A stretch of DNA of 64,000 nucleotides. Origin: Micromonospora chokoriensis. GTDB taxonomy: Bacteria; Actinomycetota; Actinomycetes; Mycobacteriales; Micromonosporaceae. Shown one piece after another: positions 18,578 through 26,008 of the stretch. Each line of letters begins with the position of its first letter. The first letter of the stretch is position 1. The notes below the pieces were generated by a model. That model saw nothing but the letters and a program-made list of their open reading frames with translations. It did no database searches and was not told where the DNA came from. Where the stretch lies: the NCBI RefSeq assembly GCF_000718555.1, contig NZ_JOAN01000019.1, forward strand, positions 68,817-132,816, written 5' to 3'. A program made the position numbers and the translations under genes.

Positions 18578-19132
18578 CTAGCCGAGGCCGTACTCGTCTA
18601 TGCCGGTGTTGAGGACCCAGGCGAGTGGCATGGTCGCCTGGGTGACGTACTGGTCGCCGTCCAGGCGGTACATGCTGACGGTCTGCGCCGAATCCTGATC
18701 GACCACCCAGTACTGGGGGATGGCGGCGGCGGCGTATTCGCTGCGTTTGGTCACCGTGTCGACACCCTCGGAGCCGGGGGAGACGATCTCGACCACGAGG
18801 AGAACGTCGGCGACTGGCAGCCACACACCGTCTGCTTGAGCCTTGCTCCATACGACCAAGTCTGGGATCCGGCCGCCGATACCGCCGTCACGGCCCGGTA
18901 TGCGTAACCCGACCGCTTGGGCGATGTGTTCCGCCGGGACACCGCCCTGGGCAAGCCACACCATGAGCCGGGTCGCGATGATCGCGTGGTTGTAGCCCGG
19001 CGGCGGCATGATCGAGACGACTCCCTCGGGGCTGATTTCGTACCGGTGGTTCTCGTCTGCGGCCATCATTGCCGTCAGGTCGTCGAGCGTCACGACCGGG
19101 GGCATGTACCTGCCAACCGCCTCTGAGCTCAT
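18578..19132 (-). CDS. Uma2-family (DUF820) endonuclease-like protein
   Basis: 184 aa from the ATG at 19132. The Uma2 fold is a PD-(D/E)XK nuclease relative. The expected blocks are seen: YEISPEGVVSIMPPPGYNHAII near the N-terminus, RIPDLVVWSK with the key Asp, VLLVVEIVSPGSEGVD with the key Glu, then KRSEYAAAAIPQYWVVD. Uma2 genes are multi-copy in actinobacteria and cyanobacteria and of unknown function. An in-frame upstream extension exists but is peculiar, running through the 30-bp repeat, so the internal ATG is preferred. Confidence 0.9.
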   Translation of the reverse strand: MSSEAVGRYMPPVVTLDDLTAMMAADENHRYEISPEGVVSIMPPPGYNHAIIATRLMVWLAQGGVPAEHIAQAVGLRIPGRDGGIGGRIPDLVVWSKAQADGVWLPVADVLLVVEIVSPGSEGVDTVTKRSEYAAAAIPQYWVVDQDSAQTVSMYRLDGDQYVTQATMPLAWVLNTGIDEYGLG

Positions 19133-19215
19133 GGGCGCATCGTACCGACTCGCCGCGCGGTTCCGGCGGTGACGGAGCCGCATCACCGCAGTGACCGCCG
19201 GATTCATTCTTTGCA

Positions 19216-19245
19216 AGCGCGTTTGGTTTGTGGGTTGGTCGGGTG
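19216..19245. repeat. 30-bp direct repeat, copy 1
   Basis: Identical over 30 bp to 20640-20669. It starts AGCGCGTTTGG and ends GGTCGGGTG. The two copies bracket the kelch gene in the same orientation, 1,424 bp apart. Confidence 0.9.
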
Positions 19246-19326
19246 TGTCGCTCTCACCGACGAGGCGCAACAACTCCCCATCGTCCACATCCACCAGGCG
19301 CGCACACCTCCGGCACCCAGCCGTCG

Positions 19327-20424
19327 CTAACGTCCGCTGCGCATCGCGTCCGCCTGAGGCTGAGGATCGGGGGAAGAGTCGCCGGCCGGAGGCTGGGGGA
19401 CCCGGTGGCGGGCAGTCGCCCGCGCGGACTCCACCGCGGAGGTGTGCCCGCTGATGGCGAAGATCCTCCTGCCGCTCGTAACCGCCGCCCCTTCACGATG
19501 GGCGGCGGTGGTACCGGTGACCGTCTCCCAGATGCCGGTGTTGGGCGAGTACACATCCACCCGGGTGGTGTCCACACAGTCGACCGGCACTCCCGTAGGG
19601 TCGGTGACCAGCTCACAGCCACCTATCGCGTAGATCCGGCCGTCCGGGCCGGTCGTGGCGTCGACCAGACACCGCCGGCTGGGAAGCGGCGCGAGAGTCG
19701 TCCAGGAGTCGATCGCGGGCGAGTACGCCTCGACGACGTTGAGGGCGTTCGTGTCACCGTCTCCGCAGCCGCCGATCGCATAGATCCGCCCGTCCGGTCC
19801 GCTCGCCACCCCCATGTCGTAGCGCGGCGTGGGCATCGACGCTCCGGTGGTCCACCGGTCCACCCTGGGGTCGTAGATCTCAAGGGTGGCGAGCGAGTTG
19901 CGGCGGTGCCCGCCAACGGCGTAGACGCGGCCGTCGGCGCCGGCTGTCGCGGCGAGCAGTTGTCGTTCGGTGGGCATCGGCGCCACGGGCACCCAATGGT
20001 CGTCGCCCGGCGTCAGGGCGAACACGGAGCTGAGGAACGCTCCCTCGGCGCCGGGAGAGCTGCCACCGATCGCGTAGACGCGTCCGTCTCCGCCCGTGGC
20101 CGCCGCAAGACGTAACCTGGGGCGGGGCAGCGACGGACCAGCCTTCCACTGTCTCGTCCGAGGTGTGTAGACCTCCACGACCCCGGTGGCAAAAGCCCCG
20201 ATAGCGCCCCCGATCGCGTAGATCGACCCGTCCGGTGCCGTAGCCGCCGCCAGCGCGAAGCGGGGGCTAGATAGCGGGTCGTCCGCCCGCCAGTGGACTG
20301 CGGATCGGTCGCCCCCGCCTGCGGCACCGGCGACGGGTGTCAGAATCTGGGCCACCGCGACGGCAATGGCGAGGAACAGTGCTCTACGTGGCGCAGCGCG
20401 GCCGATAATACGAATTGTTGTCAC
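19327..20424 (-). CDS. Secreted kelch-repeat protein
   Basis: 365 aa. A signal peptide (basic start, then ALFLAIAVAVAQILTPVAGA) precedes about six kelch blades, each with the pattern DGRxYAIGG or close variants and a following W. Together they should fold as a beta-propeller outside the cell, probably a binding module rather than an enzyme. The last blade (RRIFAISGHT) is followed by a low-complexity Pro/Gln-rich tail. The gene is bracketed by a 30-bp direct repeat (19216 and 20640), suggesting it moved or was duplicated as a unit. Confidence 0.85.
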   Translation of the reverse strand: MTTIRIIGRAAPRRALFLAIAVAVAQILTPVAGAAGGGDRSAVHWRADDPLSSPRFALAAATAPDGSIYAIGGAIGAFATGVVEVYTPRTRQWKAGPSLPRPRLRLAAATGGDGRVYAIGGSSPGAEGAFLSSVFALTPGDDHWVPVAPMPTERQLLAATAGADGRVYAVGGHRRNSLATLEIYDPRVDRWTTGASMPTPRYDMGVASGPDGRIYAIGGCGDGDTNALNVVEAYSPAIDSWTTLAPLPSRRCLVDATTGPDGRIYAIGGCELVTDPTGVPVDCVDTTRVDVYSPNTGIWETVTGTTAAHREGAAVTSGRRIFAISGHTSAVESARATARHRVPQPPAGDSSPDPQPQADAMRSGR

Positions 20425-20625
20425 GATTAGGGCGCTCCATTCGCGATGAGTCGGCGGGCGCTTCCGCCTTCGGCAGATTAACAGCCTGACGTCCGCGAAA
20501 ACTGCGAGAAATCGGTCACTTCCCGCCGAATGCGAAAAGGCGCCGTGGTCAATTACGCCGTCCTGCGGGAGGAAGTCAGCATCCCGTCTGGGTCCACGGT
20601 CTGACCACGGACGACCAGGCGGTTC

Positions 20626-20775
20626 CTAATCCCACTCAGAGCGCGTTTGGTTTGTGGGTTGGTCGGGTGCCTGCCGGTCCGACAGACGCGAGATCAGGAA
20701 CTCCAGCGTCCAGTCGAACAACCCTCCCGCCGTAGTCCAGTCAACCCCGGGCTTCAGCACGATAAGACTAGCCAT
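20626..20775 (-). CDS. Small hypothetical protein, probably 3'-altered by the repeat
   Basis: 49 aa, reading MASLIVLKPGVDWTTAGGLF at the start, then DWTLEFLISRLSD, then the repeat-encoded PDQPTNQTR and a stop soon after. Its ATG overlaps the preceding stop as TGATG, so it is translated with the upstream gene. The first 33 residues look like the start of a longer globular protein; the tail is supplied by the 30-bp repeat, which suggests truncation. Confidence 0.45.
   Translation of the reverse strand: MASLIVLKPGVDWTTAGGLFDWTLEFLISRLSDRQAPDQPTNQTRSEWD
20640..20669. repeat. 30-bp direct repeat, copy 2
   Basis: Exact copy of 19216-19245. It forms the last part of the small minus-strand gene 20626-20775, where it encodes PDQPTNQTR. 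Confidence 0.9.
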
Positions 20776-20990
20776 CACGTCTCCATGACGATTGCTGGCG
20801 GACCGACGCTGTGGGCCGCGATGAAGTGCTCGATCGCACCGGCGATAGCTTTGGGCAGCCCGACCGGGTTCAGCTTGCGAACGCCATCCTCGTCGGGAAC
20901 TCGCCGCTGGACCGCCAACTTGTCATCCAAACCGAACTCGTACCGGACCTCGTCTGCGGCTGCCTCGACACGCCGCACGGTCACCAGCAT
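20775..20990 (-). CDS. Small hypothetical protein
   Basis: 71 aa from the ATG at 20990; a GTG two codons later has better spacing to the AGGA motif. No domain recognised. It reads as beta strands followed by a helix (VTVRRVEAAADEVRYEFG, then LPKAIAGAIEHFIAAHSVG). Same strand as the toxin-type genes upstream and coupled to the small gene downstream. Confidence 0.5.
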   Translation of the reverse strand: MLVTVRRVEAAADEVRYEFGLDDKLAVQRRVPDEDGVRKLNPVGLPKAIAGAIEHFIAAHSVGPPAIVMET

Positions 20991-21111
20991 TCCTATATCG
21001 TTGGCCGCCAATGTCCGAGTCGTCCTCGTAGGCCGGCCCGGGTGCGGGCGCTCTCCAGCCGGAAGGTGCCTGCTCCCGCCGCAGAAAGGTTCTGAGGTTG
21101 GGCCATCCGCG

Positions 21112-21504
21112 TCAGTGGTATCCGAGGATCCGTGTCGCTTCCTCGCCAACCAGCCGGAGCTGATCTGCTCGGAGGTCGGGCATGCGGTAATCATTGCCGC
21201 GCACGGTCTCCAGAAATTCCGTGGGGAGCTGCACGCGGTATGTGGCGAGGTAGTAGCGGAGGTCGTCACGCCACAGCCACTCGCCGTCCGTAAGTATCGA
21301 TGCGCCCCCAACAAGGTGTCGGCCGCTGCCGAGCACGTCGATCTCCGCGCCCATGACGGCGATGAGGCCATGCCCATGGCGTAGATAGTCTTCGACCCGG
21401 ACGGCGTCGGGGAGCGGCTCCGCGTTGACGTGCGTGTGGATGCTCTCCACGTACACCTCGGTCTGGTTGGGTCCCAGTTCTCGAAAGAACCCCACGGTCT
21501 TCAT
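21112..21504 (-). CDS. Hypothetical protein, paralogue of 14789-15199, putative immunity protein
   Basis: 130 aa, starting at the ATG at 21504 behind GAGAGGG. Shared core with 14789-15199: FFRELGP, ILTDGEWLWRDDLRYYL, LPTEFLETVRGNDY. No named domain. It directly follows a truncated polymorphic-toxin N-terminus in an operon that begins with a YbaB-like and an EspC-like gene. That is the usual place for a cognate immunity gene, so it may be an orphan immunity protein. This role rests on position only. Confidence 0.7.
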   Translation of the reverse strand: MKTVGFFRELGPNQTEVYVESIHTHVNAEPLPDAVRVEDYLRHGHGLIAVMGAEIDVLGSGRHLVGGASILTDGEWLWRDDLRYYLATYRVQLPTEFLETVRGNDYRMPDLRADQLRLVGEEATRILGYH

Positions 21505-21694
21505 TGGTGCCCTCTCGCTCGCGGTACGAAGACCTCCCAGGCGCCGCCGCTCTCGACGACTGGAGGCTGCCGTCGATCCAACTGACGTTGCGGACGCCCT
21601 GCGCGATGAGTTCGATGTCCTCGCAGATCCACACGCCGGCCCAGGCGCTGGGCGGGGTGTCCGCAGCGGCGGCGACGAGTGGGCTCACCGTCAC
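21505..21694 (-). pseudogene. Remnant N-terminus of a polymorphic (type VII-type) toxin
   Basis: The frame opens at a GTG at 21694, overlapping the EspC-like stop by 4 nt (GTGA). The first about 46 residues read VSPLVAAAADTPPSAWAGVW, then ICEDIELIAQGVRNVSWIDG. This resembles the constant N-terminal helix region of actinobacterial WXG-linked polymorphic toxins. After SWIDGSLQ the frame becomes non-protein-like (Arg/Gly/Ser-rich) and runs into the next gene. The long toxin body and C-terminal effector domain are gone. Confidence 0.55.
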
Positions 21695-22035
21695 GGCTGC
21701 TGCCGCACCCCGTCGAGCGGCTGTTGCCGTACCCCGTCGAGCAGGTGTTTGGCGTGGGCGTCGGAGCTTCGGTAGCGGTGGGCGCCGACCCGCAGCTTGT
21801 CGGCGGTGTCCCGCACCGACTCGGCGGCGGCGGCGACGCCGTCGACGAGGGTTCGCTGGAGGCCGTCGAGCAGCATCGGCATCATCGCGCAGAGTTGCCC
21901 GTAGGCGTCGGTGCCCAACCGGACGTGCTGGCCTGCCTGTTGGGCGGTGTCGAGGCTGCTGGCGCAGCGATCGAGGCGCGCGGCGTGGGCGGTCAGGTCG
22001 TCCGGGTCGACCTGGATGCCGTCACCGGCGGGCAT
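21691..22035 (-). CDS. EspC/WXG100-like type VII secretion-associated protein
   Basis: 114 aa, helical hairpin type. It opens IQVDPDDLTAHAARLDRCA and later has RTLVDGVAAAAESVRDTADKL, matching the ESX-1 EspC-like family in which two long helices dimerise for export. It overlaps the YbaB-like gene by 14 nt upstream and the toxin remnant by 4 nt downstream. The last 17 residues repeat LDGVRQQP, produced by a 24-bp tandem duplication (21695-21742). Confidence 0.82.
   Translation of the reverse strand: MPAGDGIQVDPDDLTAHAARLDRCASSLDTAQQAGQHVRLGTDAYGQLCAMMPMLLDGLQRTLVDGVAAAAESVRDTADKLRVGAHRYRSSDAHAKHLLDGVRQQPLDGVRQQP
21695..21742. repeat. 24-bp tandem duplication at the 3' end of the EspC-like gene
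   Basis: Two adjacent 24-bp units (21695-21718, 21719-21742) differing at 2 positions. They encode LDGVRQQP twice. Confidence 0.85.
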
Positions 22036-22414
22036 CGTCCTGGTCGCGGATCAGCCGCGTGCGGTACGAGTCGATGATGGCCTGGGCGATCGGGTCGTCA
22101 CCCAATGACTGCGTGACTGCGTCGCTGACCTGTCGGAGCAGGTCGGCGCGCGCGGCGGTGGTGGTCTCCAGGATCTGCCGAGCGGTGTGCGCCGCGGGTT
22201 GTTGCCGGATGCGTTCGTCGAGTTGCAGGTCGATCAGCAGGCCAGCCAAGTCGACGGTGACCTCGATCGTCCGGTCGGCGTTGCGGGCGGTGCCGATCAG
22301 GGCCGGCATCGTCGCCGACAGCGTCTTCGCGCGTGCCGCCCGCTCGGCGAGCGACGACTCCCACTCGTCGAGGCGGCGCTCCGCCGCGTCGAGCGCAGCG
22401 TCATCCGTCCACAT
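22022..22414 (-). CDS. YbaB/EbfC-like protein
   Basis: 130 aa from the ATG at 22414 (GGGGAGGG 7 nt upstream). It has an N-terminal coiled helix (AALDAAERRLDEWESSLAER), then a strand region TIEVTVDLAGLLIDLQLD and a long C-terminal helix. That is the YbaB/EbfC layout of nucleoid-associated proteins. In actinobacteria such genes often head type VII-linked toxin operons, as here, where they may act as chaperones or regulators rather than general DNA binders. Confidence 0.75.
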   Translation of the reverse strand: MWTDDAALDAAERRLDEWESSLAERAARAKTLSATMPALIGTARNADRTIEVTVDLAGLLIDLQLDERIRQQPAAHTARQILETTTAARADLLRQVSDAVTQSLGDDPIAQAIIDSYRTRLIRDQDDARR

Positions 22415-22543
22415 GTCGACCCTCCCCAGGGGACCACCACCGGCAGCGGCCGCCAACATCACCGGCACGCTATCAACCGGTGGCGCTGCGTGCAGGCCCG
22501 CTCAGGCTGTCGACAAGGCCCGCCGTCCCCTCGCCTCGGCCTC

Positions 22544-22619
22544 GTCGATCATGGAGTTGTGGTGGGCAACAAAGCACCCGTCATCACCCCAAGCCAGGCA
22601 CCACAACTCCATGATCGAC
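22544..22619. repeat. Palindromic repeat element, 21-bp arms
   Basis: Perfect inverted repeat: 22544-22564 with 22599-22619, arm core GATCATGGAGTTGTGG, 34-nt loop. It lies in the 356-bp gene-free stretch between the YbaB-like gene and the TAXI gene. It could be a REP/MITE-like element or a terminator. Confidence 0.85.
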
Positions 22620-22631
22620 CGAGTCGGTCCG

Positions 22632-22701
22632 CGATCTTGCACTTGCTGTCGCGGCATAAACCTTTAGTCCGCGCATATCGACAACCGAGACTGCAAGATC
22701 G
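22632..22701. repeat. Second palindromic element, CGATCTTGCA arms
   Basis: 10-bp perfect arms (22632-22641 and 22692-22701) with partly complementary inner sequence, 50-nt loop. It begins 12 bp after the first palindrome. Confidence 0.65.
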
Positions 22702-22750
22702 GCGAGGCGAGGCGAGGCGAGGCGAGGTGGGGTGGGGTGGGGTGGGGTGG
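22701..22750 (+). repeat. Pentanucleotide tandem tract: five GGCGA then five GGTGG
   Basis: 22701-22725 is GGCGA x5 and 22726-22750 is GGTGG x5. Read together, the second half gives runs of four G separated by single T, a strong G-quadruplex pattern on the + strand, sitting just ahead of the -10 element of the next gene. Confidence 0.95.
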
Positions 22751-22758
22751 GGCGTCCG

Positions 22759-22764
22759 TATCAT
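22759..22764 (+). promoter_or_regulatory. -10 element of a leaderless promoter for the TAXI gene
   Basis: TATCAT, then 6 nt, then ATG at 22771. No ribosome site. With a normal spacer the -35 region falls inside the GGTGG tract. Confidence 0.6.
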
Positions 22765-22770
22765 TTTGGC

Positions 22771-23715
22771 ATGGTGCTGGTCAGCCGGCGGGCGGTGCTC
22801 TTGAGCGCTGCAGGGCTGCTTGTGGGCTGTTCGGGGCGGCCTGAGGCGGGCGAGGTCCACCTGCGGCTGGCGACCGGGCCGGCGGGGGCGGTCTACCGGC
22901 GGATCGGCGGCGCGCTGGCCGAGCACATCTCCGAGCAGGTGCCGGGTACCACGGTGACCACCGTGCCGAGCGGGGCGTCCACCGACAACATTCGGATGCT
23001 GCGCGCCGGCGAGGTGCACCTGGGGCTGACGAGCCTGGACGCGCTGATCACGAGCGATGGCACCGCGCCTGGAGGGCTCTCGGCGATCTGCCGGCTCTAC
23101 GACAGTCACCTGCACCTCGTGGTCATGGCCGATTCGGCGATCGGCGAGTTTCGGGATCTTGCGGGCAAGCGCGTGTCGCTCGGTGCGCACGACTCCGGCA
23201 CGGAGTTCACGTCGCTGCGGGTCCTGAAGCTCGGCCCGCTCAACGCCGACGGCCGGAATCTCAGTCAGGCCGAGTCGGCGGCGGCGCTGCGCGACGGCAC
23301 GATCGACGCGATGTTCTCCCTGACCGGCGTCCCGACACCCGCGATCACCGAGTTGGCGCAGCGGCACCCCATCCGGCTGATTCCGTTGGACGCGCAGGCG
23401 GACGGGCTCTTCACGGCGTACCCGGGTCCGTATGCCCCGGCCATGATCCATGCGGCTGCCTACGCCGGCGTCCCGGCCACCCGCACCGTCGCCGTACCGA
23501 ATGTGCTGCTCGCGCGCGACGACCTTCCCGACGACTTGGTCTACGCCATCACCGACACGGTCTTCACGCACACCGGCGCGATTACCTCCGCTGGCCGCGA
23601 CGACGCCGAAGCCCTTCCGGAGGCGTGGCAGATCAACGTGCGGACCGGGATCTCCACCGCGTCGGTCCCGCTGCATCCCGGCGCGGCGGCCTGGTTCCGC
23701 GACCGCAAGCGCTGA
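22771..23715 (+). CDS. TAXI-family solute-binding lipoprotein (orphan TRAP-type)
   Basis: 314 aa. The lipoprotein signal SRRAVLLSAAGLLVGC places the lipidated Cys at residue 20. The mature chain has TAXI family features: HLRLATGPAGAVYRRIGGAL, TVPSGASTDNIRMLRAGEVHLGL and LAGKRVSLGAHDSGTEF. TAXI proteins bind small organic acids or amino acids for TRAP transporters. No TRAP membrane subunit is nearby. It faces a sensor kinase gene and lies close to a tricarboxylate transporter, so it may feed ligand information to the kinase. That is an inference. Confidence 0.88.
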   Translation: MVLVSRRAVLLSAAGLLVGCSGRPEAGEVHLRLATGPAGAVYRRIGGALAEHISEQVPGTTVTTVPSGASTDNIRMLRAGEVHLGLTSLDALITSDGTAPGGLSAICRLYDSHLHLVVMADSAIGEFRDLAGKRVSLGAHDSGTEFTSLRVLKLGPLNADGRNLSQAESAAALRDGTIDAMFSLTGVPTPAITELAQRHPIRLIPLDAQADGLFTAYPGPYAPAMIHAAAYAGVPATRTVAVPNVLLARDDLPDDLVYAITDTVFTHTGAITSAGRDDAEALPEAWQINVRTGISTASVPLHPGAAAWFRDRKR

Positions 23716-23737
23716 CCCCGCAACAGGGACCGGAACG

Positions 23738-25174
23738 TCAGACCGACGCCGACGCGTCGGACGGCGACGCCACCTGAGGAGCGACCGGCAACGCCACCAC
23801 CGCGGCGAACCCGTACCCGGACCCGTCCGGACGGCGCAGGCCCTCCTCCAGCCGCAGCTCACCCCCGGCCGCTCCGACCAGGTCGGCGCAGATCGCCAGG
23901 CCAAGGCCGGTCCCGGACACGTTCTGGTGCCGCGGTGACCGCCAGAACCGTCGTAACGCCTGGTCCCGCTCAGACGCGTCGATGCCCTGGCCGTCGTCAC
24001 GGACGGCGATCGTGACCACGGCGCCGGGGACGGCCTGTGCGGTCACCTCCACGACCCGCGCGTCGGAGAGCCGTAACGCGTTGCTGATCAGCTCGTCGAG
24101 GATGCTGCCCAGGCCGCCCGGCGGCTCCAACAACCGCAACCCCGGCGGTACGTCGACCGCCAGCGTCTGGCCTGCCGTGGCGGTGAGGGCCCGCCACCGG
24201 TCGACCCGGGTCGCCAGCACCTCGTCGAGGTCCACCGGCGACGCCGTCCGCAGGCTCTCCATCCGCGCGCTGGCCTGTAGCGAGTTGAGCATCCGCTGCA
24301 TCGCCTTCAGCTCGTCGACGGCGACGTCGTACATCTGCTGCCCGTCGCCCTCGGGCCGCAGGTGCGGTGCGAGGCTCTCCACCGCGAGCCGGAGGCTGGT
24401 CAACGGGTTGCGCAACTGGTGCGACGCGTCGGACACGAACGCGCGCTGGCGCTGCACGGCGTTCTCGACGGCGTCCATCATGGTGTTGAACGACCGCGCG
24501 AGCCGCCGCAGCTCGATCGGGCCGGCCTCGGCGTCGGCGCGGATCGTCAGGTCGCCCTCGGAGATCCGCGAGGTCGCCGCGTCCAGTTTCCGCACCGGTC
24601 GCAGCACCCACGCCGACACCGGCCAGGCCACGGCCGTTAGCGCGAGCAGCGGCAGCAGCCCGAGCCCGGCCAGCCGGGCCCAGCGTACGAGGATCAGCTC
24701 CCGCGTCCTGGACAGGTCGGAGATCGTCACGACGGCCCCGACGACCTCGCTGTCCCGGCCGACCGGCTCTGCCACGACCAGCGCGGAGTCGTGCCACGGC
24801 GCCCACTCCCAGGATGGTTCGGATCGGGCGCCGGCAAGTGCCGCGGTCACGATCCGGGGCAGCGCCGGCTCGGCGCGGGCCGCCTGCTCGTACGCGTCGG
24901 TCGGCCCGAGCAGCACCGTGCCGGACGTGTCGATCAGCGCGACCGGGATGGCGTAGAGCTCGTGGTACCGCGTCAACTCCTGCTGTAACGCCTCGGTGCG
25001 CCCGGTCGACAGCGCGGTCTCGGCCAGCGAGGCGAACCGGCCGACGTCGCCCAGCCGGTTGACGTACGTCTCCTGCATCTCCCGTTCGGCCACGGTGACG
25101 CTGAGCGGCACCCCGAGCGCCGCGACGAGCAGCACCGCGAGGGGCACCATGACGACGAGCAGTCGGCGGTGCAC
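23738..25174 (-). CDS. Sensor histidine kinase (TctE-like)
   Basis: 478 aa from the GTG at 25174. Order: first membrane helix (LLVVMVPLAVLLVAALGV), an extracytoplasmic sensor of about 130 residues, a second helix (LAGLGLLPLLALTAVAWPV), HAMP, then HisKA with His252 in SDASHQLRNPLTSL. The ATPase domain follows with N box LDELISNALRLS, G1 VRDDGQGID and G2 GTGLGLAIC. It begins 6 nt after the response-regulator stop. The neighbouring divergent tctCBA operon suggests it senses a carboxylate. Its partner is the regulator at 25181. Confidence 0.93.
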   Translation of the reverse strand: MHRRLLVVMVPLAVLLVAALGVPLSVTVAEREMQETYVNRLGDVGRFASLAETALSTGRTEALQQELTRYHELYAIPVALIDTSGTVLLGPTDAYEQAARAEPALPRIVTAALAGARSEPSWEWAPWHDSALVVAEPVGRDSEVVGAVVTISDLSRTRELILVRWARLAGLGLLPLLALTAVAWPVSAWVLRPVRKLDAATSRISEGDLTIRADAEAGPIELRRLARSFNTMMDAVENAVQRQRAFVSDASHQLRNPLTSLRLAVESLAPHLRPEGDGQQMYDVAVDELKAMQRMLNSLQASARMESLRTASPVDLDEVLATRVDRWRALTATAGQTLAVDVPPGLRLLEPPGGLGSILDELISNALRLSDARVVEVTAQAVPGAVVTIAVRDDGQGIDASERDQALRRFWRSPRHQNVSGTGLGLAICADLVGAAGGELRLEEGLRRPDGSGYGFAAVVALPVAPQVASPSDASASV

Positions 25175-25180
25175 GGCGCG

Positions 25181-25864
25181 TCAGCCGATCAGCTCCGGCT
25201 GGTCGGCCAGCAGCCGATAGCCGACGCCGTGGATCGTGCGGATGACCACGCCCGGCCCCAGCTTGTGCCGCAGCGCCGCGATGTGGGTGTCCAGGGTGCG
25301 GCTGGAGGACTCCCAGGTCGCCCCCCAGATCTGGTCGAGGATGACGTCGCGGCCGACCACGTTGGGCGCGCGCCGGGCCAGGAGCAGAAGCAGTTCGAAC
25401 TCCTTGCGGGTCAACGGCACGGCGGTGCCGTCGACGGTGACTTCGCGGGTGCCGACGCCGATGCGCATCGGGCCGAGGACGAGTGGCTCGTCCGGCTGGC
25501 CGAGAGCGCGAGCGGCCCGGGTGCGCCGTAGGACGGCGTCGATCCGGGCGAGCAGCTCCGGGATGCCGAACGGTTTGACGATGTAGTCGTCGGCACCGGC
25601 CCGCAGGCCACGGACCCGTTCGTGCTCTTCGGATCGGGCGGTCACCGCGATGACGGCGGTCTGTGGGCGGTCGCGCAGCTTGCGGATCACGTCGAGCCCG
25701 TCGCCGTCGGGCAGGCCCAGGTCGACGAGGACCACGTCGGACGGCGCGGCGCGCACGGCCTCGGCGGCGGTCGCGACGCGGTGGACCTCGAAGCCCGCCT
25801 GGGTCAGGACGGTCACCAGACCCCGCGCCACACGGTCGTCATCCTCGATGACGGTTATCCGCAT
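25181..25864 (-). CDS. OmpR-family response regulator (TctD-like)
   Basis: 227 aa. The receiver domain has the acidic pair EDDD (7-10), the phospho-acceptor Asp48 in VVLVDLGLPDGDG and Lys in VKPFG. The C-terminal winged helix reads PLTRKEFELLLLLARRAPNVV and ends GVVIRTIHGVGYRL. It is divergent from tctC across 144 bp and co-transcribed with the kinase gene, the standard arrangement for TctD/TctE controlling tctCBA. The promoter appears leaderless or nearly so (TACAAT 8 nt before the ATG). Confidence 0.94.
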   Translation of the reverse strand: MRITVIEDDDRVARGLVTVLTQAGFEVHRVATAAEAVRAAPSDVVLVDLGLPDGDGLDVIRKLRDRPQTAVIAVTARSEEHERVRGLRAGADDYIVKPFGIPELLARIDAVLRRTRAARALGQPDEPLVLGPMRIGVGTREVTVDGTAVPLTRKEFELLLLLARRAPNVVGRDVILDQIWGATWESSSRTLDTHIAALRHKLGPGVVIRTIHGVGYRLLADQPELIG

Positions 25865-25872
25865 ACCAGCGG

Positions 25873-25878
25873 ATTGTA
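25873..25878 (-). promoter_or_regulatory. -10 element for the two-component operon
   Basis: TACAAT on the minus strand, 8 nt before the ATG at 25864; a good match to the consensus TANNNT. No ribosome site is present. Confidence 0.55.
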
Positions 25879-26008
25879 CGGCCCTCCTCGGCGCTCGTGC
25901 CGGCCCTGTTCTTGGGATTTTCCTGACACCATCCGGGCCCCGACCAGCCCAGACTGAGTGCCACTGACACGCCGAGGAATGTCCATGCGTTGATGGGGAG
26001 GCCGCCGT

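Noticed and set aside
18578..19294. Upstream start for the Uma2 gene at 19294
   Set aside because: The extra 54 residues pass through the 30-bp repeat and a basic non-conserved stretch, while Uma2 homology begins at the internal ATG at 19132.
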